Program-made: the position numbers and the translations under genes
Shown: positions 24,466 to 36,480 of the stretch, one piece after another
Layout: the number at the start of each line of letters is the position of its first letter
Position numbering within the stretch: position 1 is the stretch's first letter
Notes under the pieces: generated by a model
The model's input: the letters and a program-made list of their open reading frames with translations, nothing else
Told to the model about the DNA's origin: nothing
Databases searched by the model: none
Source: Rallus limicola
Taxonomy: Eukaryota; Chordata; Aves; Gruiformes; Rallidae
NCBI GenBank assembly: GCA_022605955.1
Contig: JAKCOZ010000001.1
Span: forward strand, 36,289,146 to 36,353,145
DNA length: 64,000 nucleotides
Reading direction: 5' to 3'

Positions 24466-27029
24466 AGAAAAAAGCTTTTCTTTAGGGCTAGGCTGACTCT
24501 ATCGCCTTATAGTGCAACCATCAACCAGATAAAATAACAATCTCTTTTTTTCTAATCAATTTGAATTACATGCATCATTTCAGTAGGATGTGGCTGTGGG
24601 GTTAATTATGTTTGCATTTAGAAAAGTTTTTACTTCCACTTGACTAGTTGTCATTGGAGTTGTTTGCATGCAGAAATAGTCAAAACTATGCAGTGTAGGT
24701 ACCTTCCAGTATCATTTAGAACTCACCATAGTTATGTTTCCTACATCAGAAATAACTTAGGTGCAGCGTGGATGCTCTTAAACCAAGAAAGTGCATGTAT
24801 TGGAGGTCTGTATGATTCCATCACCTTACCCGCATTACTATAAAACAGCTGGGAGCCTGACCCAAGCTATGCTGGCTCTATTAATTTTCTCAGAGACTTC
24901 TATAGCAAGTCTTTTGAGAGCAGGTTAAAAAAACCCTGAAAAATGAGAAATTAGGAACAAATGAAAAGACAAACACGCTACCTTCTGGTCATGCTTATCA
25001 CTGATCCACTTTTAACACTTTTTCTTCTCTGCTATTGGCACTTTCTCTGACTTTTATTTGTGTATGGTGTTGTTAATTATTTTGGGCTAGTAATGACTTC
25101 TACATTATTTTGTTAAGTGTATGACTCTTCTGACCAAAAGTTTTGGAAAATGATTAAGCAGTTTGAACAGATGAGTTTTCAATAAGACTTCTTGAGTTAT
25201 TCATAGAATAAGAGAACACATCTGCCCCGATGCCTTGGTCTTCTTCCACAAGATGTTCCAGGGGTGGATGTGTTACAGCACACTAATTTTATTCCCTAAC
25301 CAGGGACCAAGCCTGAATAACAAACCCCACATCTGCTATTAAAGGAGGAATTCATTTAGTTATTAAAATAGACAGAAGTCTTGCATGCTTCCATCCCTGT
25401 TCCTCTCTTTAGGGCAGCTGTGAACTTGATTTTCAGTATATTGATTCCAAATTAAATCATTTTTTAAACTTCAGATAAATACTAGAAAAAACCCTAAACC
25501 CATCTTCTCCATTGCTGTTTATTATCTGAAATATATACATGTTTAAGGAAACATTTGTATATGGAGTACCAGCAATTTCCTGGGCCACGCAGCAGTAAGC
25601 AAATAGGACTGGATCAGAGCACGTTTGTATCTCATTAATACCATAGTAGGGCCCTAAGTCAGGACAGTCACTGACCACATGCACAGGCCATGATGTATGC
25701 TTTCTCCTGGATAGAACTTTTGGGAGCAGGGGAGGTTTTGCCTTACGAGATTGGCATTAGCTAGAGACAGGGCATAAGTTAAGGTGCACAGATAATGGTG
25801 GTTGCATCAGGTTCTCTATTAACATTTAATTAATCTTGCTGACACATGCAGAATTAAATCAGTCACTGAGATGGAGTCAGGGAGAGTCTGCCGCCCAGGT
25901 TAGACTGGTAAGGGTGCTTTGGGACCTTGTGGATCTTGCTGTTCTCTGCAGCAGAAAATAGTCCATGCACTCATGTAACATATAAATACTACTGAACAGA
26001 TTCTCCTATACTGCTAAAAATAATCTAGCAAAAGAGACATTAGTAACACTTTGATTACTCTTGCACTCTTTCTTCTTGTCGTGTATCATAGCTGTGGTCC
26101 TCAGTGAAGGTGTGTCGGTTGTAATTGTGTTTTATGGACCCTTCTGCAGTACAGCTTTATTGCCTTGAATTAGGCAAGTAGACCCTATGACATAGCATTG
26201 ATCTAACATTTCTAAAGGAGAATTAAATGTTGAATGCCTGAAAAATGAACTGTAGGCGTATATAATTGACTAAAATTAAAACAAAAGATGTGGTACGAAG
26301 TACGACAACTTACGTACTTTTTATTGATAATTCATTATGCGTCATGGAAGTCTGCTGGTGATAAGATGTGCAGCATGAACTCATATCTATAGATGCATTT
26401 GAACAGGTTGTATTTCTCTCTGGAATGACAACATACATGTTCTCACTTTCCTTAGAGTTTATTTTCTTTAGCAATTCAGGAAATAAGATTAACGATTTCA
26501 GTTATGTGGGAGATGCTGTTTTCATTCAGATCAAGGCTTTTCCTGTTTCTGTATTGAGTCAAGATCCCCACTTTGTGTCTTATTAAGGGATCAGTATCTT
26601 GTCATCCTTTTATCTTCTTGTGATAGCAATGCAAATGCATAGCTACTATTTTTTTTCAGTAAAGTAGAAAAAAAATCACTCAAAAAAACCCAAGTGATCT
26701 CTGCCAAAGCTCAGGCCAGTGTCACCCCAGGCATTAGTCAGCAAAACAGCATGTATGTCAAAAGACTGTTGTCCAGATTCTCTTCTCTGCCCAACAGTAG
26801 GAGCTTTAAATTAAGAAATTTGAAATTTTTATTACAAATCAACACGCTATGCAACGTTGTCTACAATTCCCTGGCTAAGCCGAACCATCTATTGTGTCAC
26901 CTCATAAAAAACTCGCTTGATGTTGCAGTACAAAATGCTGCTATTTCGAGAACTTCAAAGTCATACGTAGCAGTGCAGATTTGTTCTTTAAAATGTACTT
27001 TCTCTAAAGAAAGTGTGGTTCTTTATTCA

Positions 27030-27055
27030 CCCCCCCCCCCCCCCCTTTTTTTTTT
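27030..27055. repeat. C16 followed by T10
   Basis: Sixteen C followed immediately by ten T. The tract is a pyrimidine mirror-type sequence capable of i-motif or triplex formation, and homopolymers of this kind often have unreliable lengths in assemblies. Confidence 0.92.
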
Positions 27056-27077
27056 CCTATTCAAAATTCTAATTTCA

Positions 27078-27165
27078 GGGCCAGACTTTTCAGTTGAGTT
27101 GAGCACCCAGCACTCCATTGACGTCAGTGTAAGCTGCAGCTGCTCATCACCTCTAGAAATGAGAC
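27078..27165 (+). repeat. Old amniote interspersed repeat relic
   Basis: The block reads GGGCCAGACTTTTC, GAGCACCCAGCACTCCATTG, ACGTCAGTGTAAGCTGCAGC and TGCTCATCACCTCTAGAAAT. I recognise this order as that of a very common ancient repeat in turtle, crocodile and bird genomes (GGGCCAGATTTTC, then GAGCACCCA, CCATTGACTTCA, GCTCAGCACCTCT, ending in GAAAATCAGGCC). Its ends are roughly complementary, as in a small non-autonomous DNA element. I am not certain of the family name. Confidence 0.55.
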
Positions 27166-28729
27166 TCTTACTTGTTTAGGAAAATTCAGAGCTTCAAACT
27201 AGTCTAAACAAAAGAGATTTTTCTGCAACAACCTCATCAAATTTTGTTTTTCTTCATCAGGCATTATTTGTGTTTTCCTAGATAAGCAGCAAAGATTCCT
27301 TTTTTTTATTTATGTTGCATACTGAGAATTAAGTAACAATTTTTGAAGGGACTGCTGGATACTTTACCAAATCATTCTAAAATTGTGTGGCGTGTTTTGA
27401 TTTTTACCAAAGTTACAGCTGCAGAGCTGTAAAGCAGTCAGTTTCCCTTATTATGACTAGTTCTACAACTTGTACTGTTTTAAATTGCCTGCAATTAGCA
27501 TATTTCAACCTTATTTTTAGGTTTAAATTGCAGTGTGAGAGTGTACTCTCCTCTTAGCTAATTAGTGCTATCAAGGAACAGTAGGTTACCTCATTAGTAC
27601 CATGTGCATTTAATTAAAGAAGAGAAAATTGGAGTTAACCTCATAGTTAATATTTTCACAGAGTGCTACAATGCCAACACCTTCAATTGGAGTCACACCC
27701 CTGTGTATCTAATTATTCACTGGTGCCAAATAAGGTTAGCAAGGATACCACCATGCTGTTGACAAAATAATTTAGATGGAAATGTTTGCTTGTTTCTGAT
27801 ACAAAATTCCAGATGGAGCAGGTTATTTTTATTTGAATACATAACGGGTCACAAAATATTTTTGTTATCTTCTCACCCTCTCTTTTCTGTTTGCACCCAG
27901 ACCTAGAAAAGGCCAAGAACTCATGAGGTACTTAATCTCAGGCAAGCAGTCTGTGATCCTCAGCCTTTCCTTGCAGCTATTGTAGCAATCTGGATATAAC
28001 CATTTTATTTTGGCTATTATATTGTACCCATGGAATGAATTGCACCAGAGTGCCCTTTGTAAGTGAGCTCAGAATTTCTTATGGTTCGCTCTGCCTTAGA
28101 ATTTTCTGCCATTCATGCCCAAAGTGGGGGAATGCTGCTTCATACACTTCTAGAGGGTGTGATCTAATATGGAGAGAAGGACCTTCAGCTCCATTAGGTC
28201 TCAGTGAAGATGAGGATGCTTACTGTTTCCAGTCTTGGCACTGTAACTTGTGTGCATTTAACCACAGAACGTTATTTTGGGATGTGTAGCATACAACATA
28301 TTTAAAATTTTTTTAAAAAGTGTTTTTTGTCATTCATCTGTGGTGTTGGTGGTCGAGCCCACAGGTTCCAGTCTGTAATAATATGATTTAAATCTCTGTA
28401 AGTGAGTTTTGTCTTTTAATTTTCTACCAGAATGGCATTGTGGTGTGCTAGATACCCAGAATGTGATTCTTTCACAGCATCCATGTAGCATTGATTTTAC
28501 AAGCTCTTGGAATACACTTGATTTTAAACTTATCAATATTCCCATCACTGACGTAAAAGGGACTTAGCTTATCCTGGAATATTTTTTTCACATAAAGTTC
28601 ATATTGTTTTCCCATTTCCTTATCTAGAGTTGCACAGCTCAGCACTCACAGAATCAGGTACTCCCTGATTGCATTTATCTTCTGAAATTTGTTGTCCTGT
28701 GCTGCTGATGTGATAAATAAGCCATCTAT
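27166..28729. other. Non-coding stretch
   Basis: No gene or transposon was recognised. Segment 27460-27690 is AT-rich and non-repetitive, with several TAATTA/TTAATTAA-type homeodomain core sites (CTAATTAG near 27560, TTTAATTAAA near 27610). It is a candidate conserved non-coding element, by inference only. Confidence 0.4.
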
Positions 28730-28850
28730 AATCTATGGCTCAGTTTTCTCATCTGTAAAATGGAAATACCAATACTTTATGCATGAAAGTGATGATATGA
28801 GTGCAAATTATTTACTTTTTGCACAATACTTGGGGACAATACCCCATACT
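28730..28850 (+). mobile_element. MIR-type SINE relic
   Basis: TATGGCTCAGTTTTCTCATC followed by TGTAAAATGGAAATA (28735-28769) is a close match to the diagnostic core of MIR (CTCAGTTTCCTCATCTGTAA then AATGGGGATAATAATA). The region downstream keeps the spacing of the MIR 3' part but is strongly decayed. The upstream tRNA-derived head is not recognisable. MIR copies of this age in a bird are ancient, inactive and sometimes co-opted as enhancers. Confidence 0.65.
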
Positions 28851-31800
28851 CTAAGAGCGTATTGGTGGCAAATCGAGTTGGCATGAAGTTTATGTAATGA
28901 TTAGATCTGTGGGACTACAACTGAATCCCTGAAGGAGGTTGTTTTTTTTTTAATTGCTTTACAGAAATCTTCATAACAAATCAAGTACCTTCTCCTCTGT
29001 TCTTTCACACTGCTTTGCTCAGGTGCTTACTTTGGCATGTGGGTGCTTTAAACAGTCACTTTACAACATCACTTATAACCAAACGCTTTGACATTTAGCA
29101 CTGCTGTTCAAATGAAAATAATGGCTGACCTTTTTAATTTATTTTTTATTTTTCATTGAAGTAGAAAAGGCTCTTTAAACATTGTGCCTTTCCCATATTA
29201 GCTTTCCAAACTGCTGATCCTTGAGGATCTGTAGACGGTTGAAAGGAATCTGCTGGACTGAGTGCTATGGTGGAGCTGTGAAGTCAGTTGGTTTGACAGT
29301 GGGATGCATTTTCCATGTGAAACTACCTAACCGCAGTATTCTCTTACCTAACTAGTCTTGAAGTTTTATATATAGCTTCTAGAAAAATGTGGAATTATAG
29401 AATAGATCCATCTATCTTTTTTTTTTTTGTCTAACTAGAACTACTTTTTTTATATAGGATACCCTTTTCAACTGTATTGAATTTGAAAAGAAATAAAGCA
29501 ACTTTCTTCTCTAAGTTAGGACCTGTAAGGAATGCTTCAGATTACAAAAGAGGAAAAAATTGCATAAGTCAAAGAAGAATGAGTTTGAAGAAAACAAGGC
29601 AAAATTACGCAAATTTTGCAAGTCTGTGGCCTGACTTCAATCTCGTTCTGTGTGTAAAGCCTGGTGAAATAGGGATCAGTTTAATTTGTGTTGGAGAAAA
29701 ACTTCAGCTCAATTTACAGCCTTTGGTGGTGTCATTGTCTTATCTGAAGGATCTGACACAGCTGTCTCAAGAACTAGATGATAAAGACATGGTGAACAGG
29801 CAAGGACTTGGGTTTGGGTTTGGTTTAGTACTTCTGAGTCTCAGCAAATTTAGTGGCTGGACCTTCTTATAAACATCCATTCAAAGATAAAAAGCGCAGA
29901 TTAAACTGTTAAGGATATTATTTTGTATTTTCTTTCCCAAAACCTGGATCCATGTTAAAAATAAAAATCTTAAGCAGAACTTTTAGCTGGACAACTTTTC
30001 AGGCATTCCAAGTCATATACTGTAGTATCTCTGGTGGTCTACTACTACTGTTTCATGTTCCCAAACTCTAAAAATATTTGGTATACTTAGGGCTTTTGTG
30101 GATTAATCATCACCCTGAAGTGAAAGAAAGATACTTCTTTGAGCAAATTTTCTGTAGGTAATGCCATCCTATAAAAATATATTGTCTATTAGTGCTATTA
30201 ATTAAAATTAGTTTCTTCATTTTTTAAATGATTTCCTAACCTTGTAGTCCTTTACCTTTTCGGTGCTCCCTAATGAACACAACAGTAGGGCCACACTTTT
30301 TTAATTCCTGTAGGCACCATTACTCAAATTTAGGGTTTTTTGGTGTGTTGTATTCCAGGGAATGCATTATTTATTATACTGGACCTAGTCACTTTGGCAC
30401 CATTCGAACTGACACAGTATTAAGTAAACAGCTTGTGTTTTTCCAGGGAAAAGGATCAGTAAGCAGAGGGAAAATATTTAGGATCCAGTCATTCTTCATT
30501 AGTCCATTAAAGAGATGAGAAAAGAATATTCCAAGATAAAGGGTTTTTTATAACATTAACTTCTTGTTTATATAAAACATACTATATGTCAGCTTAGGTG
30601 AGGAAAGCACGTGTGATGTAACAGTAAAACTATAATTTCTTCAGTGTTTTGTTCTGCCTCCCTGCATTCCTACAGAGCTGTACATGTCTCTTCCCCTTGA
30701 ATTTTCTTTGCTGTATTAGGTTTCTTAAAAGGAAAAATGTGGGTTTTTTTTTAAAAATCACTCTCCACTTCTAAAAAATTTAATTTACAATTGCATAAAG
30801 GAAATTACTGTAGTTTAGGCAGCCAAGCATTTCAGCAGATCCCTAGAAATGTACAAAGGAAAAAATGATTATCAGTCCTGAATTGTGGATTAAGAGGATC
30901 ATACAACACAGAGTACTGTCTAAAAGTAGCAATTTAATAGAAAATGTGGATCTTCATGTGAAGAATGTCTCTGAGGTTAAAGATAGCATTTAAAACATGG
31001 AAAAGGTTGGTTTTTTCTTTGCTTATTATTTGGTAAAAGGTTTGCCTAGAGATGTTTGTCTCATGAATATTTTGACTGAATGATACAAGCAACTTCGTTA
31101 GGAGTTTTGGAGGTGTGCTTTCTTAAGTACAGCTTTGTTTTTTGTTAATTTTATTAGAAAGGGGAATTCCATTACAGAAGGAAAATTCTGATTGTGCAGT
31201 GTGGAAAAGGTACTAAAAATGTACAGCAAATTCAGTGTGTATGTTACACAGCACAAATAAGCTGTCATTCAGGAAGCACAGTTTCATATATTTAAAGGGA
31301 AGGGTTTAAAAATCACAATTACTGAAGGTTTCTAAGGTTCTGAAATAAATTCTTCATACACAGTCCCTTGTGCCTTGCTCCCACCCCAAAAGCCTTATAC
31401 ATGGGTTTGGAGCCTTATACAGAGGAGAGTGGCTTCTTTGAAGCTGAAGTGACTTGCAATATGGCATGACAAGACACACCTTTCAACAACTTACAATACC
31501 CATGTTCTTGTCCTGTAAACTTAGGTAATACTTTTGCAGAAGACCCTCAAGCTGACCTTTTACTGGGCAAAATCAGCACAGGTTTTCTGAAATTCTGCCT
31601 TTTTAAACACAAGGAAGACCTACTCCATTATTTCAGAAGTCGACTCTGCGTTAGCTCACAGTATCTCCCAGTTATGAAATGAAGCTCAGAAAACCTCACT
31701 GTGCATAAGACTTTTCCAGTATTTTATTTTGTACTAGTGCAGTGTTTGAAAATATTTGCCCTGAACAGCCAGCTCCAGCATGGACTGGAACAATGGAGAG

Positions 31801-32238
31801 TTCAGTGGAGTACTTGTTCAGAAGCATTCTTCTTCCCACCAAAAATGAAATTATTATTTGATGGCAAAGTGATTTATTTTCTCTCAAAATGCACTTTATT
31901 GTCAGCAACATAATTTATATCAAGCAAGCAATGAGTTTCATCAGCTTTTAACATCTGAAGATTATGTCTCTATCCAATAGGAAAAGAATCCTTTTCTGTT
32001 TTGGTCTTTGCTATACAGCTACATCACTTGGATTATTAGAACCTTAGCTAAAAATACCTTTCACTAAATCTTGGCTAGGTTTACTACTTTATTTTGTTCT
32101 TCTTTCTAAATTGTGATATATGGCTGACTATCTGGTCCATTAGTTTTGGGTTGCTTTTTTTCTTTTTAATCTCTGTGGAAATGAATTAATATAAATTGGT
32201 TAAGGATGAACATGCTATATGTTACTGATACAGGAGGT

Positions 32239-32280
32239 ATCTATAGACTACCTGGGAGATATCTGTAGGCTACCTGCTGA
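32239..32280 (+). repeat. Two imperfect 21-bp tandem units
   Basis: TATCTATAGACTACCTGGGA and TATCTGTAGGCTACCTGCTG start 21 bp apart and differ by a few substitutions. It is a small local duplication. Confidence 0.7.
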
Positions 32281-34929
32281 CTGTTCTCATAGAAATGAAC
32301 CTTTTTTCTTTGCCTAATAATACTAAATGTAAACTGGAATCCATAGGCACATGTACAAGCCTCTAAGAAATAATCTTTGATTATGCAGCATATAGTAAGG
32401 CATTTAATTTTAAGCTAAAGCCAGAGAATAGCATAGAGAGACATGCATACACGCACACACGAGGATATTCTGTATCATGGGCAGTTGTAGCAGTATATTA
32501 GCACTTAATTTTTCAGCTCATGCTAAGAGAAGCGTTAGGTGTTTCCCAGGTGGGGAGCATCCCTGGACCCAGGCAGGCCACCGCCAGTGTGATGAGCATT
32601 TGAAGGGGGTTGACGTTTCTCATCACCCTGGGTTCTCCTGGCTGTGGGTAGCGTGGCCACTTGCACTAATGCCTGACTAAATCTTCATGGGGTGCCGACT
32701 CAGCGAGTGAGCCAAACAGCCTGGTGTTACCAGTCGCATAATGCAAAGTAATGAAACACAAGTACCTGTCCAGTATGTAGTGAAAAGAGCAAATGGAACT
32801 TGGCTGTGCTAGTCTTCATGTACATTATATTACATCTGCTAATAGTTTTTGTACTTTTCTGGATGAAACTTAGCAGTTTCCTTTTGCTTTGTTTCAATAT
32901 AAGATAAATCGGTTGCTTGTATGTAGTTTAAGGTGACTAAACATAATATCACATACCCTTCGTTCAGTTCATATTCTGTTTTGTGTTTACTTAAAAGCAT
33001 ACTGTTGAACAAGTTAATACAGTGCCCACTGGAGAATGTGTTGAGTCACATGCCTCTTGTGGACTTTGATGGGAGTCTGTCTCCATGTATTGTTTTGAAA
33101 GTGTTGCCCACAGAGTTAAGAAAGCCAGTATATTCAGGAGTTACTAGGCTGCAAACATGTTAGGTTCTAATAGCTGGTTTGAAATGCCAGCTAAAATGTG
33201 TAAATGTTTTAACTGCAAAATAAGGGGTGATTGTTATAATAAATTAATATCTAATAACATCCTTGAATGACCTAAATCTGCAATTCCTGTTTGAGAAATT
33301 ATGATCCTTTGGAATAATCAAGGGTCTCATCATTTAAGTTGAAAACATAATGCTGACGTAATATGATTAAATATACATCAGGAAAAAAAAATCTACTGAC
33401 TAAGCTATATAGGATTCAGTGTTTTTCCCAGTTATTTAACAAATCACATATTCTTTAACATCTTCAGCACCTGGTTTAATTCCTGGAAATGATACAGTTT
33501 TTTAAGTTTAGACAGAAAGCGTAGAAGTAAGGCTTCAGTATTGATCCTTCTTTTCACTGAACTTTTGCTCATTCTTGGATAGCTGAAGAGCTATTTGAGC
33601 TTTTCTTTGCAATTTCCTCCAAAAATAGCTCTGCTTTTCTGTACAGACACATATTAACTCTTTCATTTGTACTTAACACCCTCATAACTTTACCATGGGC
33701 TTGATGAACCTTGAGTAATCAGTTGGTCTTTTTTGTTCCTTGGGACCCATTTCCACCATTATTAGCCAGTTCTTAATATTTCTGAGAACAATATGGCAGT
33801 CACAGATGAAAAAATTGCAGTGCCAAAAGTCTAGACAAATAGGACAGAGTTTGCTTATCATGTTCCCAAGTTTCATTCTAGCTGCATGTAACAGTGGTGT
33901 TGGTGCAGTGCTAGGAAATACTAAGCAAACAGTGCAAGTAATGTCTAGAGCAGTTGTATATACTTTAAATATCATCAGGTGTCATTGGCAAAACAGTCTC
34001 CAAAAAAGTGTAATGAACAGTTTCTGGATCTTAACAATTTCTGTGTTTCTCAGCCACTAAGCAGAACACCAATAATCTGTTGGATAGGTATTTAAATACA
34101 GTTTACACAAAAGTGAGAGTTGTAAGGTTGTGTTAAATAACTTCCCAGCTCTGTAATCCAAATAGTGTGCATCCAAAACTGTTGGGGACAGTTAAATGGT
34201 ATTGCTTGTCAGCAGCATTGGTAAAAGAACTCTCTTCTGTAATTGCAAAAGGGAACTTGAGATCCAAGGATTGCTGGCAACTTGCTTTTAATGTCTGCTG
34301 AGAAACTAACACTTCGTACTGAGCAATTGGCAAGAACAAACCTCTGCCTTCCTTCATGCATAATCTCTACAAAAATTGTAACTGAAGGTGACTTCTCAAA
34401 GCAAGTGTCCGAGGACAGAGAGGACAGACTCCTGGCTACAGGAGGTTCTCTCACCTTTTATCAGTCACCTCTTAGGCTGAGCTGACAATGCCACTAATAG
34501 GAACAGATTTTGTCAACAGTAACCTTCTGTTGTTTTGGTGGGGTTTTTTCCCTCCAAAAAATTTAAATTACTTCTGCCATGAAGAGGGAATTGACACAAA
34601 ATGTGATATCAAAAAATAAAAAATAGATAGAAGCTGACAAATTTGATAAAAAGTTCAAAAGAAGCTGCTGCTTTCTTTAATTGTCTTCTTTTGCTCAGCC
34701 ATTCTCTTCTTCAGCCCCTGCGCCACTTTGTGAGCTCAGTACTTGCACTGTTCTCACTAACTGTAGGGAGTTTCTCTTCTCCCAGTTCAATCCTACATTT
34801 TCTGGTTTTCTTTTTACCCTTCTAATTTCTCCTTTGCCATTTTCTTCAAGGGATCTGAATTGTGGTAGATGTAAATGAGAAACCTAATCATCGTCTTTGT
34901 GATTTGTAATCCAGATACAATTTCCTCTA

Positions 34930-35005
34930 TTAAAAAAACCCAAAACAATCCAAACCCACAAAAACCCAAAAATACCCACAAAAAAAAAAAAAAAACCCAA
35001 CCCAA
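34930..35005. repeat. A-rich tract with repeated CCCA units
   Basis: Purine-poor CCCA and CCCAA motifs alternate with A runs and an A15 run (about 34978-34994). On the minus strand this reads as TTGGG/TTTGGG-like units separated by T runs. A minus-strand frame through it gives a Phe/Trp/Gly-rich peptide that is clearly low-complexity. Confidence 0.75.
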
Positions 35006-36084
35006 ATAGATAAAACTCGTCCCATCTTTCTGATACCACCCGGTGGATGCATAGACATCAACTTAAAGACCAACAGGAATAATCTTTCCGCTCTCCATCA
35101 CTGTCAACTGTATCAGCATGTTGATTGTGTTAAGCTTGGAACATAAACAGCATCTTGAATTTGGGTATCTTTCCTATTCCTCACATCCACACCGAGGTAC
35201 AGCTTTTTAAGCCGTGCACTGAGCTGAAACTCTCATGCAGGTTCTCCACATTTCACTTACTACAACTGGCCTCTTTTCAGCACATGACAAATGTCATCTT
35301 GTCTCATTGCTGCCACTGTTCTGCACAGATTACTTTCCTAACATCTCTCTTCTGTGTCTTTCCCCAGTTCCCCTTCAAAGCATCAAATACAGGCAGTTTG
35401 TTTTCAGTTTTATAATCCTTCAGACTGACTTCACGATACCCATTATTCCTCATAAAGTAGGGGAAAAAAAAGCGCCATTAATTTCCTACTTTTAGATTTT
35501 CAGATAAACCCTATTGTACTCTCTCCTGTGCTGTCTGTAATGATTGTGAGGTACCTCATTATCCTCCTCCAAGTCAGTCATTCAGACTTCTCCAGTTTAT
35601 GTATAGAAAGCTTAGGCAGGCACATATATTGCCTGCTCTCATGACAGGTATTTCCTATCAATCTGTCACTGTCATCTCTTGTCTTACGTAGGACAATCAT
35701 TTCAGTCTGTGTCTGTGCAGTGCCTGTAGCCTGGTCCTGGTCAGCAGCATGGGAGCCTTCGTGCAGCTGGCACTCATCCCCATCCAACTGCCGCTGCTGC
35801 TGCTTCCGAGTCTTTCATCGCCTGTGTGATTTGCCATGTGCATTGAAGTGCTTCATTCTAACAGGATAAAACACAGCCTTATAATTAATTTTTCTGCATT
35901 ACTGATTCAGCTGGAAGTTTTTGGTGGTGTGACCTTTCTGTGGGACAAATCATGCTCTTCTTCTGTGGCCTCAAAAGTTCAACAAATTGCAGAGCACACA
36001 CACACCTCTCTTGCATTGATTAAGAAGACTCCAGTGGTTTCAATCCACAAATAATATTTGTGACTCAAAAATAAGTGTGTTTTA

Positions 36085-36480
36085 AAAGTAAGATCAAGTG
36101 ATAAGATTGAAAAGGGCATTCCAAAAGCCTTTGAAACGGTTCTTCACAAGAGATTAATAAGAAAATGGAATAGTTCTGGGTGAAAGTTAAAGTCCTATCA
36201 TAAGTTAGAAACAAGTTAAGAGACAGAAGATAGTGTAGGAGTAAATTGTCAATTTTCAGCATGGCAAAAGGTTAACATTTCTGTCTGCCACTGACCTGTA
36301 CATTAAACAGCATTGTTTAATATATCTATTAATGAGCTGGAAAATGGGCTGAAGGACACAGTATACATCAAATTTTGAAGATGAACAAAAAAACTTGCTT
36401 AGCCTTATCAAGATTAGAGATGACTCTGTCACACCAGAGGAATGTAGAATGGTAAGTAAGTGAATGTGATGGTGGTAGAA
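36085..36480 (+). mobile_element. Decayed CR1-type LINE, reverse-transcriptase palm region
   Basis: Read in three interrupted frames, the segment follows the CR1-type RT palm order. KAFETVLHKRLIRKW at about 36123-36170 matches the FDTVPHK block. About 63 codons later LFNISINELENGLKDT (about 36313-36360) matches the LFNIFINDL block. KF..(D)..TKKLA at about 36368-36400 lies where the FADDTKL catalytic block belongs, but is broken by two stops and indels. Then SVTPEECR (about 36426-36450) matches the TPEGC block. Spacing and order fit the family. The catalytic Asp pair is destroyed, so it is an inactive, old copy. The subfamily cannot be named by eye. Confidence 0.75.

Larger units (their letters stand above)
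23743..27077. other. Non-coding stretch
   Basis: No gene was recognised. The stretch holds the hairpin at 24424-24465 and the C16/T10 tract at 27030-27055 (both listed separately). Open frames of 127 codons (23799-24182) and 161 codons (26694-27179) lack recognisable domains. The second runs through the C tract and an old repeat, which argues against coding. Confidence 0.45.
28851..36084. other. Non-coding stretch, probably intronic
   Basis: No gene or clear transposon was recognised in 7.2 kb. The stretch holds a T tract near 29417-29429, a 2 x 21-bp tandem repeat at 32239-32280, and an A-rich tract with CCCA units at 34930-35005. A 131-codon plus-strand frame at 29477-29872 and paired frames at 33682-34060 have no identifiable domain and may be chance. 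Confidence 0.45.

Noticed and set aside
25200..25222. TTCATAGAATAAGAGAACAC, similar to the start of a minus-strand CR1 tail
   Set aside because: Only about 20 bp resemble CR1 and the following GGTTGGAA...GGACC block is missing, so it is not supported as an insertion.
26694..27179. 161-codon plus-strand frame, the longest in the window
   Set aside because: It runs through a C16/T10 homopolymer and an old interspersed repeat, which no real protein frame would be expected to do. No domain is recognisable.
29477..29872. 131-codon plus-strand frame
   Set aside because: No recognisable domain, and the end is a low-complexity Gly/Phe/Leu stretch. No splice or poly(A) signals place it in a gene.
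36410..36459. Exon-like segment ending at AATG|GTAAGTAAG
   Set aside because: The donor is strong by sequence, but the segment lies in the CR1 RT relic (TPEEC block) and the upstream acceptor lacks a pyrimidine tract.
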